Positions 36,909 through 45,538 of a DNA stretch of 64,000 nt are shown here, piece after piece. This stretch comes from Mycobacterium sp. SVM_VP21. Lineage in GTDB: Bacteria > Actinomycetota > Actinomycetes > Mycobacteriales > Mycobacteriaceae. The stretch's first letter is position 1. Each line of letters opens with the position of its first letter. The notes under the pieces are model-generated. The model made no database searches, had not been told where the DNA came from, and saw only the letters and a list, made by a program, of their open reading frames with translations. Position numbers and translations under genes: made by a program. The stretch is taken from positions 4,650,001 to 4,714,000 of the forward strand of contig CP101406.1 in assembly GCA_024758765.1 (NCBI GenBank), written 5' to 3'.

Positions 36909-39827
36909 CTACTGCGTGGGCGTGGCGAATCTGTCGGTGTCGGTGGACTCTTCACGCGGGGTGTGTGCTGCGATCCCGCGAATGTTCTTGTTGGGACCCC
37001 ACGGTCGGACCACCTGCGGCCACCAGAACCACTTGCCCAGCAACGTCGCGATCGACGGCATGAAGAACGCGCGGACCACGAAGGTGTCCAGCAGCAGCCC
37101 GATCGCCACGGTGGTGCCATACATACCGATGGCCTTGAGATCGCTGAAGAACATGATGCCCATGGTGGCCGCGAACACCATGCCGGCCGAGGTCACCACG
37201 CCGCCGCTGCCTGCCATCGCTCGGATATAGCCGGTCTTGAGCCCGGCGTGTATCTCCTCCTCGAAGCGGGAGACCAGCAGCAGGTTGTAGTCCGAGCCGA
37301 CGGCCAGCAACACGATCACCGCCAGCACCAGCGTCACCCAATAGATGTGCTGGCCGAAAATGTGCTGCCAGATCAACACCGAGATACCGAAAGACGCGGC
37401 GATAGAACTGGATGCGGTGCCGAGGATGACCGCTGCGGCCACCAGGCTTCGGGTGATCATCATCATGATCAAGAAGATCAACGTCAGCGACGCGACGATC
37501 GCGATCATCAGGTCGTACTTGGCGCCGTTCTGCATGTCTTCGTAGAGGGCGGCCATGCCGCCGATGTAGACCTTGGCGTCCGCCAATGACGACTGCTTCA
37601 GGGCCTCCTGCGCAGCGATCCGCTCCGGCTCAACCCGTTTGATGCCCTCCGCGGTCGCCGGATAGGTCTGGTGGGTGACGAAGAATCGCGCCGATTTTCC
37701 GTCCGGTGACATGAACAGCCGAAGACCGGTTTGGAAGTCCTTGTTGTCGAACGCTTCTGCCGGCAGATAGAAGAAGTCGTCGTTCTTGGAGTCGTCGAAG
37801 CTTTGACCCATCATGATTTGGGTGTTGCTCAGGTCCTCCATCTGATCGATGAACGCCGAGAACGTCGAGTGCACTGTGAGTACCAGGCCGCGCATGATTC
37901 GCATGGTGTCGACCACGGCCGGCAGTAGTTCGACCGCTTGCGGCAGCAGGCGCGCTGTCTTGGTGATGTCGTCGGACAGGTAATGCAGTTGCTCGGCGAG
38001 TTGGTCGATGCCGTCGGTGGCGTCGAAGGTGTTGCGCAGCGCGTTGCACATCGGGATGTCGAAGCAGTGCGGCTCCCAGTAGAAGTAGCTGCGCAGCGGA
38101 CGGAACTGATCGTCGAACTCGGCGATGTGGTCGCGGATCCGGTCGGAGACGTCCACGGTGTTCCGGGTGACCTCGGCCGTGTCGTCGAACGTCCGGTCGA
38201 CCTCCTGGAGATAGCCGTACATCTGGATCAGCAACTCGATGTCCTTGTCGAGTTGCTGCGAGATGGTGTCGATGTCCTTGATCCGGTCCTTGAGCGTCTT
38301 CATGTTCTGGATCATCAGCTGGTTGGAGACGCTGAGTTGAAAGGGGATCGAGCTGTGCTGCAGCGGAATTCCCAAGGGGCGGGTGATGTCTTGGATCATC
38401 CCGATCCCGACCACCCGCATGATGTTCTTGGCGACTCGGTCCAGCACCAGCATGTCGGCGGGATTGCGCATGTCGTGGTCGGATTCGACCATGGTGATGT
38501 CCGGCGCCATCCGGGCAGCCGAGAAATGTTTCTCCGCTGCGGCATAAGCCACGTTGACCGGGGTGTCGGCGGGCAGGTATTTGCGGTCGTCGTAACCCGG
38601 TTTGAAACCTGGCAGGGCCACCAGACCGATCATGATGATGGCCAGGCTGGCCACGGCGATCGGCCCGGGCCAGCGCACCACCGAGACGCCGGCCCGGCGC
38701 CAGAACCCGCCCGGCTTGGCCTTTTTGGGTTCGAGCAGACCCAGGCTGGTCACCACCACCAACATGGCCGGTCCCAGGGTGAGCGCGGCGCCGACCACCA
38801 CGAGCATGCCCACGGAGACCGGAATGCCCATGGTGTGGAAGTAGGGCAGCCGGGTGAAGTACAGCATCGCCGACGCCCCGGCGATGGTCAGACCCGAACC
38901 CAGCACCACCGGGGTGACACTGCGAACGGTGGTGTAGTACGCGTCGACCCGGTCCTCGCCGACCAGCCGGGCTTCCCGGTACCGGCCGATGAGAAAGATG
39001 CCGTAGTCCGTGCCCGCGGCGATCGCGAGCATCACCATGATGTTGACCGCGAACGTGGTCAGGCCCATGACGTCGTTGTAGCCGAGGACCGCGACGACAC
39101 CGCGGGCGCAGATCAGCTCAAGCAGGGTCAGAAACAGCTGGGTCAACATCGCCGACACCGACCTGAAGACGATCAGCAGCATGATCGCGATAGCGGCGAT
39201 GGTGAACAGCGTGATCTTGACCAGGCTGGAGTCGCCGATCTCGCGTAGATCAGCGGTCAGCGCAGCCGGTCCGGCGACATAGGCCTTGACCCCGGGCGGC
39301 GCGGGCGTGTCATCAATGGCCTGGCGGACTGCGACAACCGAGTCATTGGCCTCGGTCATGCCCTGGTTGCCTACCAGGTTGAGCATGATGTAGGCCGCTT
39401 TGGCGTCGGAGCTCTGCACGCCTGCCGCGGTCAGCCGGTCACGCCAGAAGTCCTGGGCGTGCTCGACATGGTGTTTGTCGGCGACCAGCTTCGCGACAAT
39501 CTCGTCGTAGTAATGATGGGCGGCATCGCCGAGTTCGTCGTCGCCGACCACCACCATCATCACGGTGCTGTTGGACTTGTACTCCTGAAAGTTCTCGCCG
39601 ACCAGCTTGCTGGCAATCATCGACGGCGCATCGACGGGCGCCAGCGGCGCGGAGTGCTCCTCAGAGATGACTTCCAACTGGGGAACAAGGACATTCACTA
39701 GCACCGTGAGCACGATCCAGGCGATGATGATCGGCACCGCGAAAATGCGCAGCATGTGCGCGAAGAAAGGCCGCTTGACGTGCGGATCCTGGTGGCTGTC
39801 CAGCTGCTCTTTGATCCGTTTGATCAT
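36909..39827 (-). CDS. MmpL-family RND transporter
   Basis: The 972-residue inner-membrane exporter has about twelve membrane segments in two halves. Each half carries the proton-relay Asp-Tyr pair of MmpL proteins: AAGTDYGIFL (first half) and AVGSDYNLLL (second half). A large periplasmic domain between TM7 and TM8 includes a long coiled-coil region and the cysteine pair EPHCFDIPMCNALR. The MmpL4/MmpL5-like layout with an adjoining mmpS gene suggests export of a lipid or siderophore across the envelope. It overlaps mmpS by 4 bp. No iron box is seen upstream, so siderophore export is not particularly supported. Confidence 0.92.
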   Translation of the reverse strand: MIKRIKEQLDSHQDPHVKRPFFAHMLRIFAVPIIIAWIVLTVLVNVLVPQLEVISEEHSAPLAPVDAPSMIASKLVGENFQEYKSNSTVMMVVVGDDELGDAAHHYYDEIVAKLVADKHHVEHAQDFWRDRLTAAGVQSSDAKAAYIMLNLVGNQGMTEANDSVVAVRQAIDDTPAPPGVKAYVAGPAALTADLREIGDSSLVKITLFTIAAIAIMLLIVFRSVSAMLTQLFLTLLELICARGVVAVLGYNDVMGLTTFAVNIMVMLAIAAGTDYGIFLIGRYREARLVGEDRVDAYYTTVRSVTPVVLGSGLTIAGASAMLYFTRLPYFHTMGIPVSVGMLVVVGAALTLGPAMLVVVTSLGLLEPKKAKPGGFWRRAGVSVVRWPGPIAVASLAIIMIGLVALPGFKPGYDDRKYLPADTPVNVAYAAAEKHFSAARMAPDITMVESDHDMRNPADMLVLDRVAKNIMRVVGIGMIQDITRPLGIPLQHSSIPFQLSVSNQLMIQNMKTLKDRIKDIDTISQQLDKDIELLIQMYGYLQEVDRTFDDTAEVTRNTVDVSDRIRDHIAEFDDQFRPLRSYFYWEPHCFDIPMCNALRNTFDATDGIDQLAEQLHYLSDDITKTARLLPQAVELLPAVVDTMRIMRGLVLTVHSTFSAFIDQMEDLSNTQIMMGQSFDDSKNDDFFYLPAEAFDNKDFQTGLRLFMSPDGKSARFFVTHQTYPATAEGIKRVEPERIAAQEALKQSSLADAKVYIGGMAALYEDMQNGAKYDLMIAIVASLTLIFLIMMMITRSLVAAAVILGTASSSIAASFGISVLIWQHIFGQHIYWVTLVLAVIVLLAVGSDYNLLLVSRFEEEIHAGLKTGYIRAMAGSGGVVTSAGMVFAATMGIMFFSDLKAIGMYGTTVAIGLLLDTFVVRAFFMPSIATLLGKWFWWPQVVRPWGPNKNIRGIAAHTPREESTDTDRFATPTQ

Positions 39828-40267
39828 CCGGACTTCACCAGGCAGAAGGTCTGGGCGTTCAGGCCGGCGGCGCGGCGTTCGTCGAGCAGCCGGTCGTCGA
39901 TCTTGATTCGGCAGCCGATCTCACCGGTGTTGCCCTGAACGATCATGTTGGCCATGACGGCGGGCAACACCGTGACCACCGTGTAGGTCCACGGCAGCGG
40001 CACGCCCGTGAGCTGATGGACGTTGGCCTCGGCGTCCCAGTAGTTGATGTCAGCGGTGGTGCCGGGTGGCCCGAAGGCCTCGTAGGCGACGTATTTCGGG
40101 TTGAACTGGACGATTTCGATGCCGGCGCCGGCGTGGGGATTGAGGTCTTCGGAGGCGAACACTTTGTGCAGCCGGCTGACGACCACACTCGAGACCGCGA
40201 TGACCACGATGAAGACCAGCGGAATCCAATGGCGTCTGAGCATGCCGGTGACCGAGATTTTCCCCAT
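39824..40267 (-). CDS. MmpS-family accessory membrane protein
   Basis: The protein is 147 residues from the ATG at 40267, which has a ribosome site (GGAAGGCGGTGAG in mRNA). A single N-terminal membrane segment (WIPLVFIVVIAVSSVVVS) is followed by a periplasmic beta-rich domain with KYVAYEAFGPPGTTADINYWD and a conserved cysteine pair (EIGCRI and QTFCLV). MmpS proteins assist MmpL transporters. The gene precedes mmpL with a 4-bp overlap. The longer in-frame extension to 40405 has no MmpS features and is not included. Confidence 0.92.
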   Translation of the reverse strand: MGKISVTGMLRRHWIPLVFIVVIAVSSVVVSRLHKVFASEDLNPHAGAGIEIVQFNPKYVAYEAFGPPGTTADINYWDAEANVHQLTGVPLPWTYTVVTVLPAVMANMIVQGNTGEIGCRIKIDDRLLDERRAAGLNAQTFCLVKSG

Positions 40268-40489
40268 CTCACCGCCTTCCGCCTGCTGATAGTGCGGTTG
40301 AACGTCGGCGCTGGACGGCCTGCTCTCCGGCTTCGCCGGAAGCATCGATGGTTCCGCGAATCGCGCCCTTCGGCAGCATAACCTTCGACTGGCTAAGGAA
40401 TGCAAGATCTGCTGTCTCGGCGCCGGGGGGACTGGCTGTCTCGACTCGAGTTCAGCGCCAACGCCGCGACTTCAGTAGCATGGCCGCTG

Positions 40490-41077
40490 ATGCACGCTCT
40501 GGGAAAAGTCGTCCGATTCGGTGCGGTGGTCATCGTGGCAGCGCTGGCGCTGGCCGGGTGCAGCGGTAAGGGCACGTCGGGCGCGTCCTCGCAGGAGTCG
40601 TCGGCCCCTGGGGCGTCGTGGACTCGCCCCGACGCGCCGCCCGATCCGCTCACTCTGCTTCGCGCCGGTGACCTCGCGATCGCGCAGGTGCCGGACAGCG
40701 TGTTGATCTTCATCGAGAGTCAGACCAGCGACGCCGGTACCTGGAAAGCCAGGGTGGTCACTCGCGACGGCACCGAACACCAGGTCAAGATCGACTCTGA
40801 CGGGGTGTCCGTGCTGGTCGGCCCCGTCGTGACCGACGACAGCGACGCCGACAAGGCCAAGCGGCGCGCCAATGTGGACGGCACCCATCTGGACTACCGC
40901 AGCGCCGTGGAACGGGTACTGCGGGCAGTGCCCAACAGTTCGATCACCGAGCTGAGCCTGCTCGACATGAACGGCACGGTCGTCTGGGAAGCCGACGTGT
41001 GGGACGACAAACTGGCCGAGCGCGACGTCACGGTCGACGCGGCAACGGGGGCGGTCACCGCGAACCGGCAGGCCTGA
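40490..41077 (+). CDS. Putative lipoprotein
   Basis: The protein is 195 residues from the ATG at 40490, which gives a proper lipoprotein signal: basic start, hydrophobic stretch FGAVVIVAALALAGC and lipobox LALAGC with the lipidated Cys24. The mature part begins with a Ser/Gly/Pro linker. It then has two short repeats of a beta-rich unit resembling PepSY domains (AIAQVPDSVLIFIESQ and AVERVLRAVPNSSITE, ending in VDAATGAV). A role in inhibiting a protease or sensing is possible, but I cannot name it. It is divergent from mmpS-mmpL with 222 bp between them. The stop is immediately followed by a copy of the 3' repeat element. Confidence 0.8.
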   Translation: MHALGKVVRFGAVVIVAALALAGCSGKGTSGASSQESSAPGASWTRPDAPPDPLTLLRAGDLAIAQVPDSVLIFIESQTSDAGTWKARVVTRDGTEHQVKIDSDGVSVLVGPVVTDDSDADKAKRRANVDGTHLDYRSAVERVLRAVPNSSITELSLLDMNGTVVWEADVWDDKLAERDVTVDAATGAVTANRQA

Positions 41078-41082
41078 TTCGG

Positions 41083-41120
41083 CGGTCCAGCTTCACCTCT
41101 CCTGCGTCGAGGCTCGCTGA
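41083..41120 (+). repeat. Single diverged copy of the 3'-repeat element
   Basis: This stretch matches the core of the 58-bp tandem repeats at 48521-48636: GCGGTCC(C)AGCTTC, then CTCCT-CGTCGAGGCTCGCTGA, with scattered changes. Like those, it lies directly after a stop codon (41077) and between convergent genes. The element can fold weakly (GCGGT...ACCGC outer arms in the full copies). Confidence 0.7.
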
Positions 41121-41321
41121 TATAGATCAAGTTGGTCCTTCTCAAATGCCTCCGGAGGTGTCAGGAAGGGATCTGTAACTGATTCCTTGTTGGGCCCGTG
41201 TGTTGGACCTCGAACAAACCACCATCACCGAGATCATCAGGCACACCCCATCATCGCCCGCACCCAGCAATCAGACGTTCACCCCGGCTGGCGTGTTACC
41301 GACCCAGGCTCCTAGCCGTCG
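41121..41321. other. Unassigned intergenic stretch
   Basis: About 200 bp between the repeat copy and the convergent dehydrogenase gene. I see no gene. Short AT-richer runs such as GATCTGTAACTGATTCC look unlike the surroundings and could be a decayed insertion-sequence end, but no inverted partner was found. Confidence 0.35.
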
Positions 41322-42203
41322 CTAACCGCCGAGCCCCGCGTCGCGCCCGGCCAGGGTGGTGATCGCCGACCAGTCCAGCTGTCCGCCGCCGTTGGCCAGC
41401 AGGGCCAGGAAGCGGTCGCGCAGCAGGCTGCCCAGCGGCAGCGGCACCGTCAGCTCCTCGGCGGCCTGCAACGCCAACCGGACGTCCTTGAGCCCGAGGG
41501 TGGCGGCGAAACCGGCCGGCTCGAAGCTCTTGCGGGCGATCAGGTCGCCGTAGGTCGCATACGCCGGAGCGTTGAACAGCGTCGAGGTGAGGATGTCGAC
41601 GTAGGTCACCGGGTCCACCCCGGCCTTCTCCACCAGCGCGATGGTCTCACCGAGCGACTCGATGACGGTGGCGAGCATAAAGTTGCCGGACAGCTTCACC
41701 AGGTTGGCGGTGTACGGCTGCTCGGACACCACAAAGGTGCGCTGACCGATCGCGTCGAAAAGCGGCGCCACCAGGTTCAGTGCCGCCGGCGCGCCGGCCG
41801 CGATCACGAAAAGCTTTGCCGCAGCGGCGGCGTCAGGCCGGCCGAAGACGGGTGCGGCGATATAGGACTGCCCCGCGTCGGCGTGCGCGGCGGTGAGCCG
41901 CCGGGCCAGCGCCATGCTGATGGTGCTCGAGGAGATGTGTGTGCCGCCGGGCGGCAAGGACGCCACAATCCCGTCCGGTCCGAGCGCGACGTTCTCGACG
42001 GCCTCGTCGTCGGCCAGCATGGTCTGCACCACGTCGCCGCGGCAGGTGTCGGCCACCGTGCGCGCCGACGTGGCGCCCTGCTGTGCCAGGGTGGCCACTT
42101 TGGCCGATGACCGGTTGTAGGCGGTGACGGCGTGACCTGCCTTGAGCAGGTTGGCGGCCATGCCGCTGCCCATGTTTCCGAGTCCGATGAATCCGACGTG
42201 CAT
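41322..42203 (-). CDS. 6-phosphogluconate/3-hydroxyisobutyrate dehydrogenase-like protein
   Basis: The protein is 293 residues from the ATG at 42203, giving MHVGFIGLGNMGSGMAANLLKAGH at the N-terminus (glycine-rich NAD(P) motif). The catalytic lysine is visible in the family segment NLVKLSGNFM near residue 170. The family oxidises beta-hydroxy acids or reduces imines. The substrate is unknown. The longer in-frame extension (to 42776) lies opposite the SDR gene and is not coding. It is divergent from that SDR across 60 bp, so the two probably share a promoter region. Ribosome site AAGGTAG supports the start. Confidence 0.87.
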   Translation of the reverse strand: MHVGFIGLGNMGSGMAANLLKAGHAVTAYNRSSAKVATLAQQGATSARTVADTCRGDVVQTMLADDEAVENVALGPDGIVASLPPGGTHISSSTISMALARRLTAAHADAGQSYIAAPVFGRPDAAAAAKLFVIAAGAPAALNLVAPLFDAIGQRTFVVSEQPYTANLVKLSGNFMLATVIESLGETIALVEKAGVDPVTYVDILTSTLFNAPAYATYGDLIARKSFEPAGFAATLGLKDVRLALQAAEELTVPLPLGSLLRDRFLALLANGGGQLDWSAITTLAGRDAGLGG

Positions 42204-42263
42204 GATGTCTACCTTGCCCTGTATGTCTGTATGACGGAATGCAACGGTTGAGGAGGACGTCTG

Positions 42264-43124
42264 GTGGGTGTGTACGCGGTGACCGGGTCGGCATCCGGCA
42301 TGGGACGCCAGGCGGCGGACAAGCTGCGGGCGGTCGGTCACACAGTGATCGGGGTCGACCTGCGCGACGCCGAAGTCGTTGCGGACCTGTCCAGCCCGAC
42401 CGGGCGATCGGCCGCCGCCGATCAAGTGCTGGCCCAGTGTGGCGGCCGCCTCGACGGCGCGGTCATGGCGGCCGGGCTGGGCCCGAAGCCGGGCCCGGGC
42501 ATGGCCCGCACCATCTTCGAGGTGAACTTCCGCGGGGTGGTGGATCTGCTCGACGCGTGGCGGCCGGCGCTGGCCGCCGCTGAGCTCGCCAAAGTTGTGG
42601 TGATCGGCAGCAATTCGTCGACCACCATTCCGGCCGTTCCCCGTCGGGCGGTGCGTGCCCTGCTCGCCGGCAAGACGGCCCGGGCGGTGCGAACGGTGAA
42701 GCTGCTGGGCCCCGCGGCGCCGTCGATGGCCTACGGCGCATCGAAGATCGCGGTGACCCGCTGGGCACGCCGGCACGCGGTCACGCCGGCGTGGGCCGGC
42801 GCCGGGATCCGGCTCAACGTGCTGGCGCCCGGGGCGATCCAGACCCCGCTGCTCGACGAGTTGTTGGCGATACCCCAGCAGGCCAAGGCTGTTCAGTCGT
42901 TCCCGGTGCCGGTCGGCGGGTACGGCGATCCGGCACAGCTGGCCGACTGGATGCTGTTCATGCTTTCGGACGCCGCAGAATTCCTGTGTGGCAGTGTCAT
43001 TTTCGTCGACGGCGGCACCGACGCCTACTTCCGCAGCGATGACTGGCCACGCAGTCTTGGTATCTCGGGGGTGCCGCGCTACCTGCTGCGGATGAGGTCG
43101 TTTCGAGCGACGTCGAAACCCTAG
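42264..43124 (+). CDS. Short-chain dehydrogenase, 3-alpha-hydroxysteroid dehydrogenase-like
   Basis: The 286-residue protein has a GTG start after TTGAGGAGG (42248-42256). The N-terminal TGSASGMGRQAADKL is the NAD motif. GVDLRDAEVVADLS closely resembles the corresponding part of Comamonas 3-alpha-HSD/carbonyl reductase, as does AAGLGPKP in the NAG position. YGASKIAVTRWARR holds the catalytic Tyr-Lys. The enzyme likely interconverts a ring alcohol and ketone. The similarity to 3-alpha-HSD is from my memory of that sequence. The stop lies 3 bp from the convergent molybdoenzyme gene. Confidence 0.85.
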   Translation: MGVYAVTGSASGMGRQAADKLRAVGHTVIGVDLRDAEVVADLSSPTGRSAAADQVLAQCGGRLDGAVMAAGLGPKPGPGMARTIFEVNFRGVVDLLDAWRPALAAAELAKVVVIGSNSSTTIPAVPRRAVRALLAGKTARAVRTVKLLGPAAPSMAYGASKIAVTRWARRHAVTPAWAGAGIRLNVLAPGAIQTPLLDELLAIPQQAKAVQSFPVPVGGYGDPAQLADWMLFMLSDAAEFLCGSVIFVDGGTDAYFRSDDWPRSLGISGVPRYLLRMRSFRATSKP

Positions 43125-43127
43125 GCG

Positions 43128-45365
43128 TCAGGCCTGCTCGACGGTCACCGCGATACCGTTCACCGCGCCGTTGCCCGACGGCTCGTCGATGAATGTGGGC
43201 GGCGCCAGGATGTTGTTGTTCACGCCCGGCGCGCCGTTGGCCACCGTCAGGCGGGTGCCGGCCTTGCCGTGACCCCAGCCGTGCGGCATCGACACCACGC
43301 CGGGTTTGATCGCGTCGGTGACCTCGACGGGAACTTCGACGCGCCCCGTCGCCGAAGCCACTACGGCGCTGTCCCCGGTCGTCAGGTTGCGCGCTGCCGC
43401 ATCGTCAGGGTGGATCAGCAAGGTGCAGCGGTCCTTGCCCTTCATCAACGGCGTGAAGTTGTGCATCCAGGAATTGTTGGAGCGTAGGTGACGTCGACTG
43501 ACCAAGACCAACTCATCGGCCCGACGATCCAGCCGCGCGGCCAGCCGGGGCAGGTCGTCGAGCAGATACTGCGGCGCAAGCCGCACCTTCTTGTCCGGCG
43601 TGCTCAGGATGCCGGGTACCTGCGGCACCATCGGGCCGAAGTCGATGCCGTTCGGGTGAGCTTTGACCATGTCGAGTGTCAGCCCGTCCGGGTTCTCGCC
43701 GTATCGATCGCCGAATGGCCCGGTGCGCAGTGTCAGGTCCAAGATCCGTTCCGGTCCGCCGTGGTCATAGCGGGCGCGGATCTCGGGTCCGGTCAAGCCC
43801 TGTAGATAACACATGACGTCGAAGAAGCCATCGTCGAGCGCGGTGACATCGACATCTTCGGCAGGGGTCCCAGTGCACAGACCGGTCAACCGGATCAGGA
43901 TCTCCCACTCGTCGGGACGGTCGGGGTCATCGGGGAAGAACACCGCCGGCGAGTAGTTGCTGACGCTGCTGATGGCGAACTGCAGCAACAGGTCATCATG
44001 GTGCGGCTGCTCCAGCGGTGAGAGTCCGGGCAGGAACACGTCGGCGTGCCGGGTCGTCTCGTTGAGCCAGCAGTCCACCGCGATCATGGCGTCCAGCGTC
44101 GGCAGCGCCTCATCGAGCTCGTGGCCGGCCGGGCTGGACAACACCGGGTTGCCCGCGACGGTGATCAGCGCCTTGACTTGGCCTTCACCCGGGGTGGTGA
44201 TCTCCTCGGCCAGGCACGACACCGGGGTCTGGCCGAGCACCTCTTTGGCGCCGCGAACGCGGCTGCGCCACCGGCCGAATTCCGGTCGACCACCCTCTAA
44301 ACCGGGCAGTTGTTGGGTGGTCAGTGACCACGCCGTCGCCCGCGGGAACATCGCGCCCCCCGGGCAGTCGAAATGGCCGGTGAGGATGTTGACCACATCG
44401 ACCAGCCAGCTCGCCAGACTGCCGAATTCCTGGGTGCACAAGCCGATTCGGCCATACACCACACCCTTGTCGGTGTTGGCCAGTTGCCGCGCCAACTCCC
44501 GGATCCGGTCGGCACTGATCCCCGTTGCCGGGGCCACTCGCTGCGGCGACCAGTCCGCGGTGATCGCCCGCATGGCCTCGACGCCGTCGACATACTCGCC
44601 AGCAACGCCCAGCCGAATCAGATCCTCGTCGAACAAGGTGTGGATCACGGCAAGCAGCAGCGCGGCGTCGGTGCCGGGGTTGATCGGCAGCCATTCGTCG
44701 GCTTTGGCGGCGGTGGCGGTGCGAACCGGGTCGATGACGATCACGGTTCCGCGACGGCGGATGTCCGCGATGATCGCGTTGATATTCGGTGCGGCCAGCA
44801 GCGAACCCTGCGACACCGCCGGATTGGCGCCCATGATCACCAGCAGGTCGGTGTGTGCGATGTCGGGTACCGGAATGGCCCACCAACCCCCGTACATCAG
44901 GTGCGAGGTCAGGTTTTTGGGCCACTGGTCCACCGTGCCCGATGAGTAGCTGGTCGGGATGCCGGACATTCCCAGCAGCATCCCGATATAGCGGCCCAGG
45001 GAGAACGTGTGCGCTGTCGGATTGCCGATGTAGGAGCTCACGGCGGCGATGCCGTGATCGGCGATGATCGGTTGCAGCAGTTCGGTGCAGCGGCGGAAGG
45101 CGGCCTCCCAGCTGACCTGGCGCCACTCGCCGTCCACCTTGATCATCGGCACTCGGATGCGGTCGGGGTCCTCGTGGACCGCGCCGAGTGAGGCGCCTTT
45201 CGGGCAGAGGTGACCACGGCTCCAGACGTCGTCGCGGTTGCCGCCGATTCGGGCGACTCGGCCGCCATCGACGTGAATCTCTAAGCCGCACATGGCTTCG
45301 CAGAGTGGGCAGGTGAGCAGGTGGCGACCGTCTTTGCCGGTGTCGGCCAATGGCCCGAGCGTCAT
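43128..45365 (-). CDS. Molybdopterin-dependent oxidoreductase with N-terminal [4Fe-4S] motif
   Basis: The 745-residue member of the DMSO reductase/formate dehydrogenase family has the N-terminal cluster motif CPLCEAMCGLEI...HLCPKG (four cysteines). The bis-MGD-binding MopF domain follows (MGANPAVSQGS, VIDPVRTATAAKADEWLPINPGTD in pieces), and the C-terminal molydop-binding domain ends near residue 740 (VSMPHGWGHGKAG). No twin-arginine signal is seen, so it is cytosolic. The ligand to Mo is not identifiable with certainty by eye. No small subunit gene is adjacent. MobA at 797 would be needed for its cofactor. Confidence 0.88.
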   Translation of the reverse strand: MTLGPLADTGKDGRHLLTCPLCEAMCGLEIHVDGGRVARIGGNRDDVWSRGHLCPKGASLGAVHEDPDRIRVPMIKVDGEWRQVSWEAAFRRCTELLQPIIADHGIAAVSSYIGNPTAHTFSLGRYIGMLLGMSGIPTSYSSGTVDQWPKNLTSHLMYGGWWAIPVPDIAHTDLLVIMGANPAVSQGSLLAAPNINAIIADIRRRGTVIVIDPVRTATAAKADEWLPINPGTDAALLLAVIHTLFDEDLIRLGVAGEYVDGVEAMRAITADWSPQRVAPATGISADRIRELARQLANTDKGVVYGRIGLCTQEFGSLASWLVDVVNILTGHFDCPGGAMFPRATAWSLTTQQLPGLEGGRPEFGRWRSRVRGAKEVLGQTPVSCLAEEITTPGEGQVKALITVAGNPVLSSPAGHELDEALPTLDAMIAVDCWLNETTRHADVFLPGLSPLEQPHHDDLLLQFAISSVSNYSPAVFFPDDPDRPDEWEILIRLTGLCTGTPAEDVDVTALDDGFFDVMCYLQGLTGPEIRARYDHGGPERILDLTLRTGPFGDRYGENPDGLTLDMVKAHPNGIDFGPMVPQVPGILSTPDKKVRLAPQYLLDDLPRLAARLDRRADELVLVSRRHLRSNNSWMHNFTPLMKGKDRCTLLIHPDDAAARNLTTGDSAVVASATGRVEVPVEVTDAIKPGVVSMPHGWGHGKAGTRLTVANGAPGVNNNILAPPTFIDEPSGNGAVNGIAVTVEQA

Positions 45366-45490
45366 GTCGGCGATGCTAGAAGTTTCGCGGTCGCATTGGC
45401 CGGGACCGTCCCGCTCAGTGGGCCAAAGCTTTTATCCCATTCACTGAGACAACTGGTTCTTTCCTCACGTTTTCATCAGCTAGCGTCCGG

Positions 45491-45512
45491 CGCTGTGAGT
45501 CCGATCACAGCG
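45491..45512. promoter_or_regulatory. Perfect CRP-type operator
   Basis: CGCTGTGA (45491-45498), six bases GTCCGA, then TCACAGCG (45505-45512): an uninterrupted 8-bp-arm palindrome containing TGTGA-N6-TCACA exactly, the consensus of CRP/Rv3676. It ends 26 bp before the ATG of the secreted phosphatase (45539) and lies 126 bp from the start of the divergent molybdoenzyme gene. A TAGCGT at 45481-45486 could be a -10, which would make the site overlap early transcribed sequence (repression). This placement is inference. Confidence 0.75.
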
Positions 45513-45538
45513 CTGAAACCATAGAAACGGAGACTGCC

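Noticed and set aside
40268..40489. IdeR iron box controlling mmpS-mmpL
   Set aside because: No sequence resembling the TTAGGTTAGGCTAACC-type consensus was found in the divergent region.
41121..41321. Insertion-sequence remnant
   Set aside because: Atypical composition only; no inverted terminal pair, target duplication or transposase fragment could be seen.
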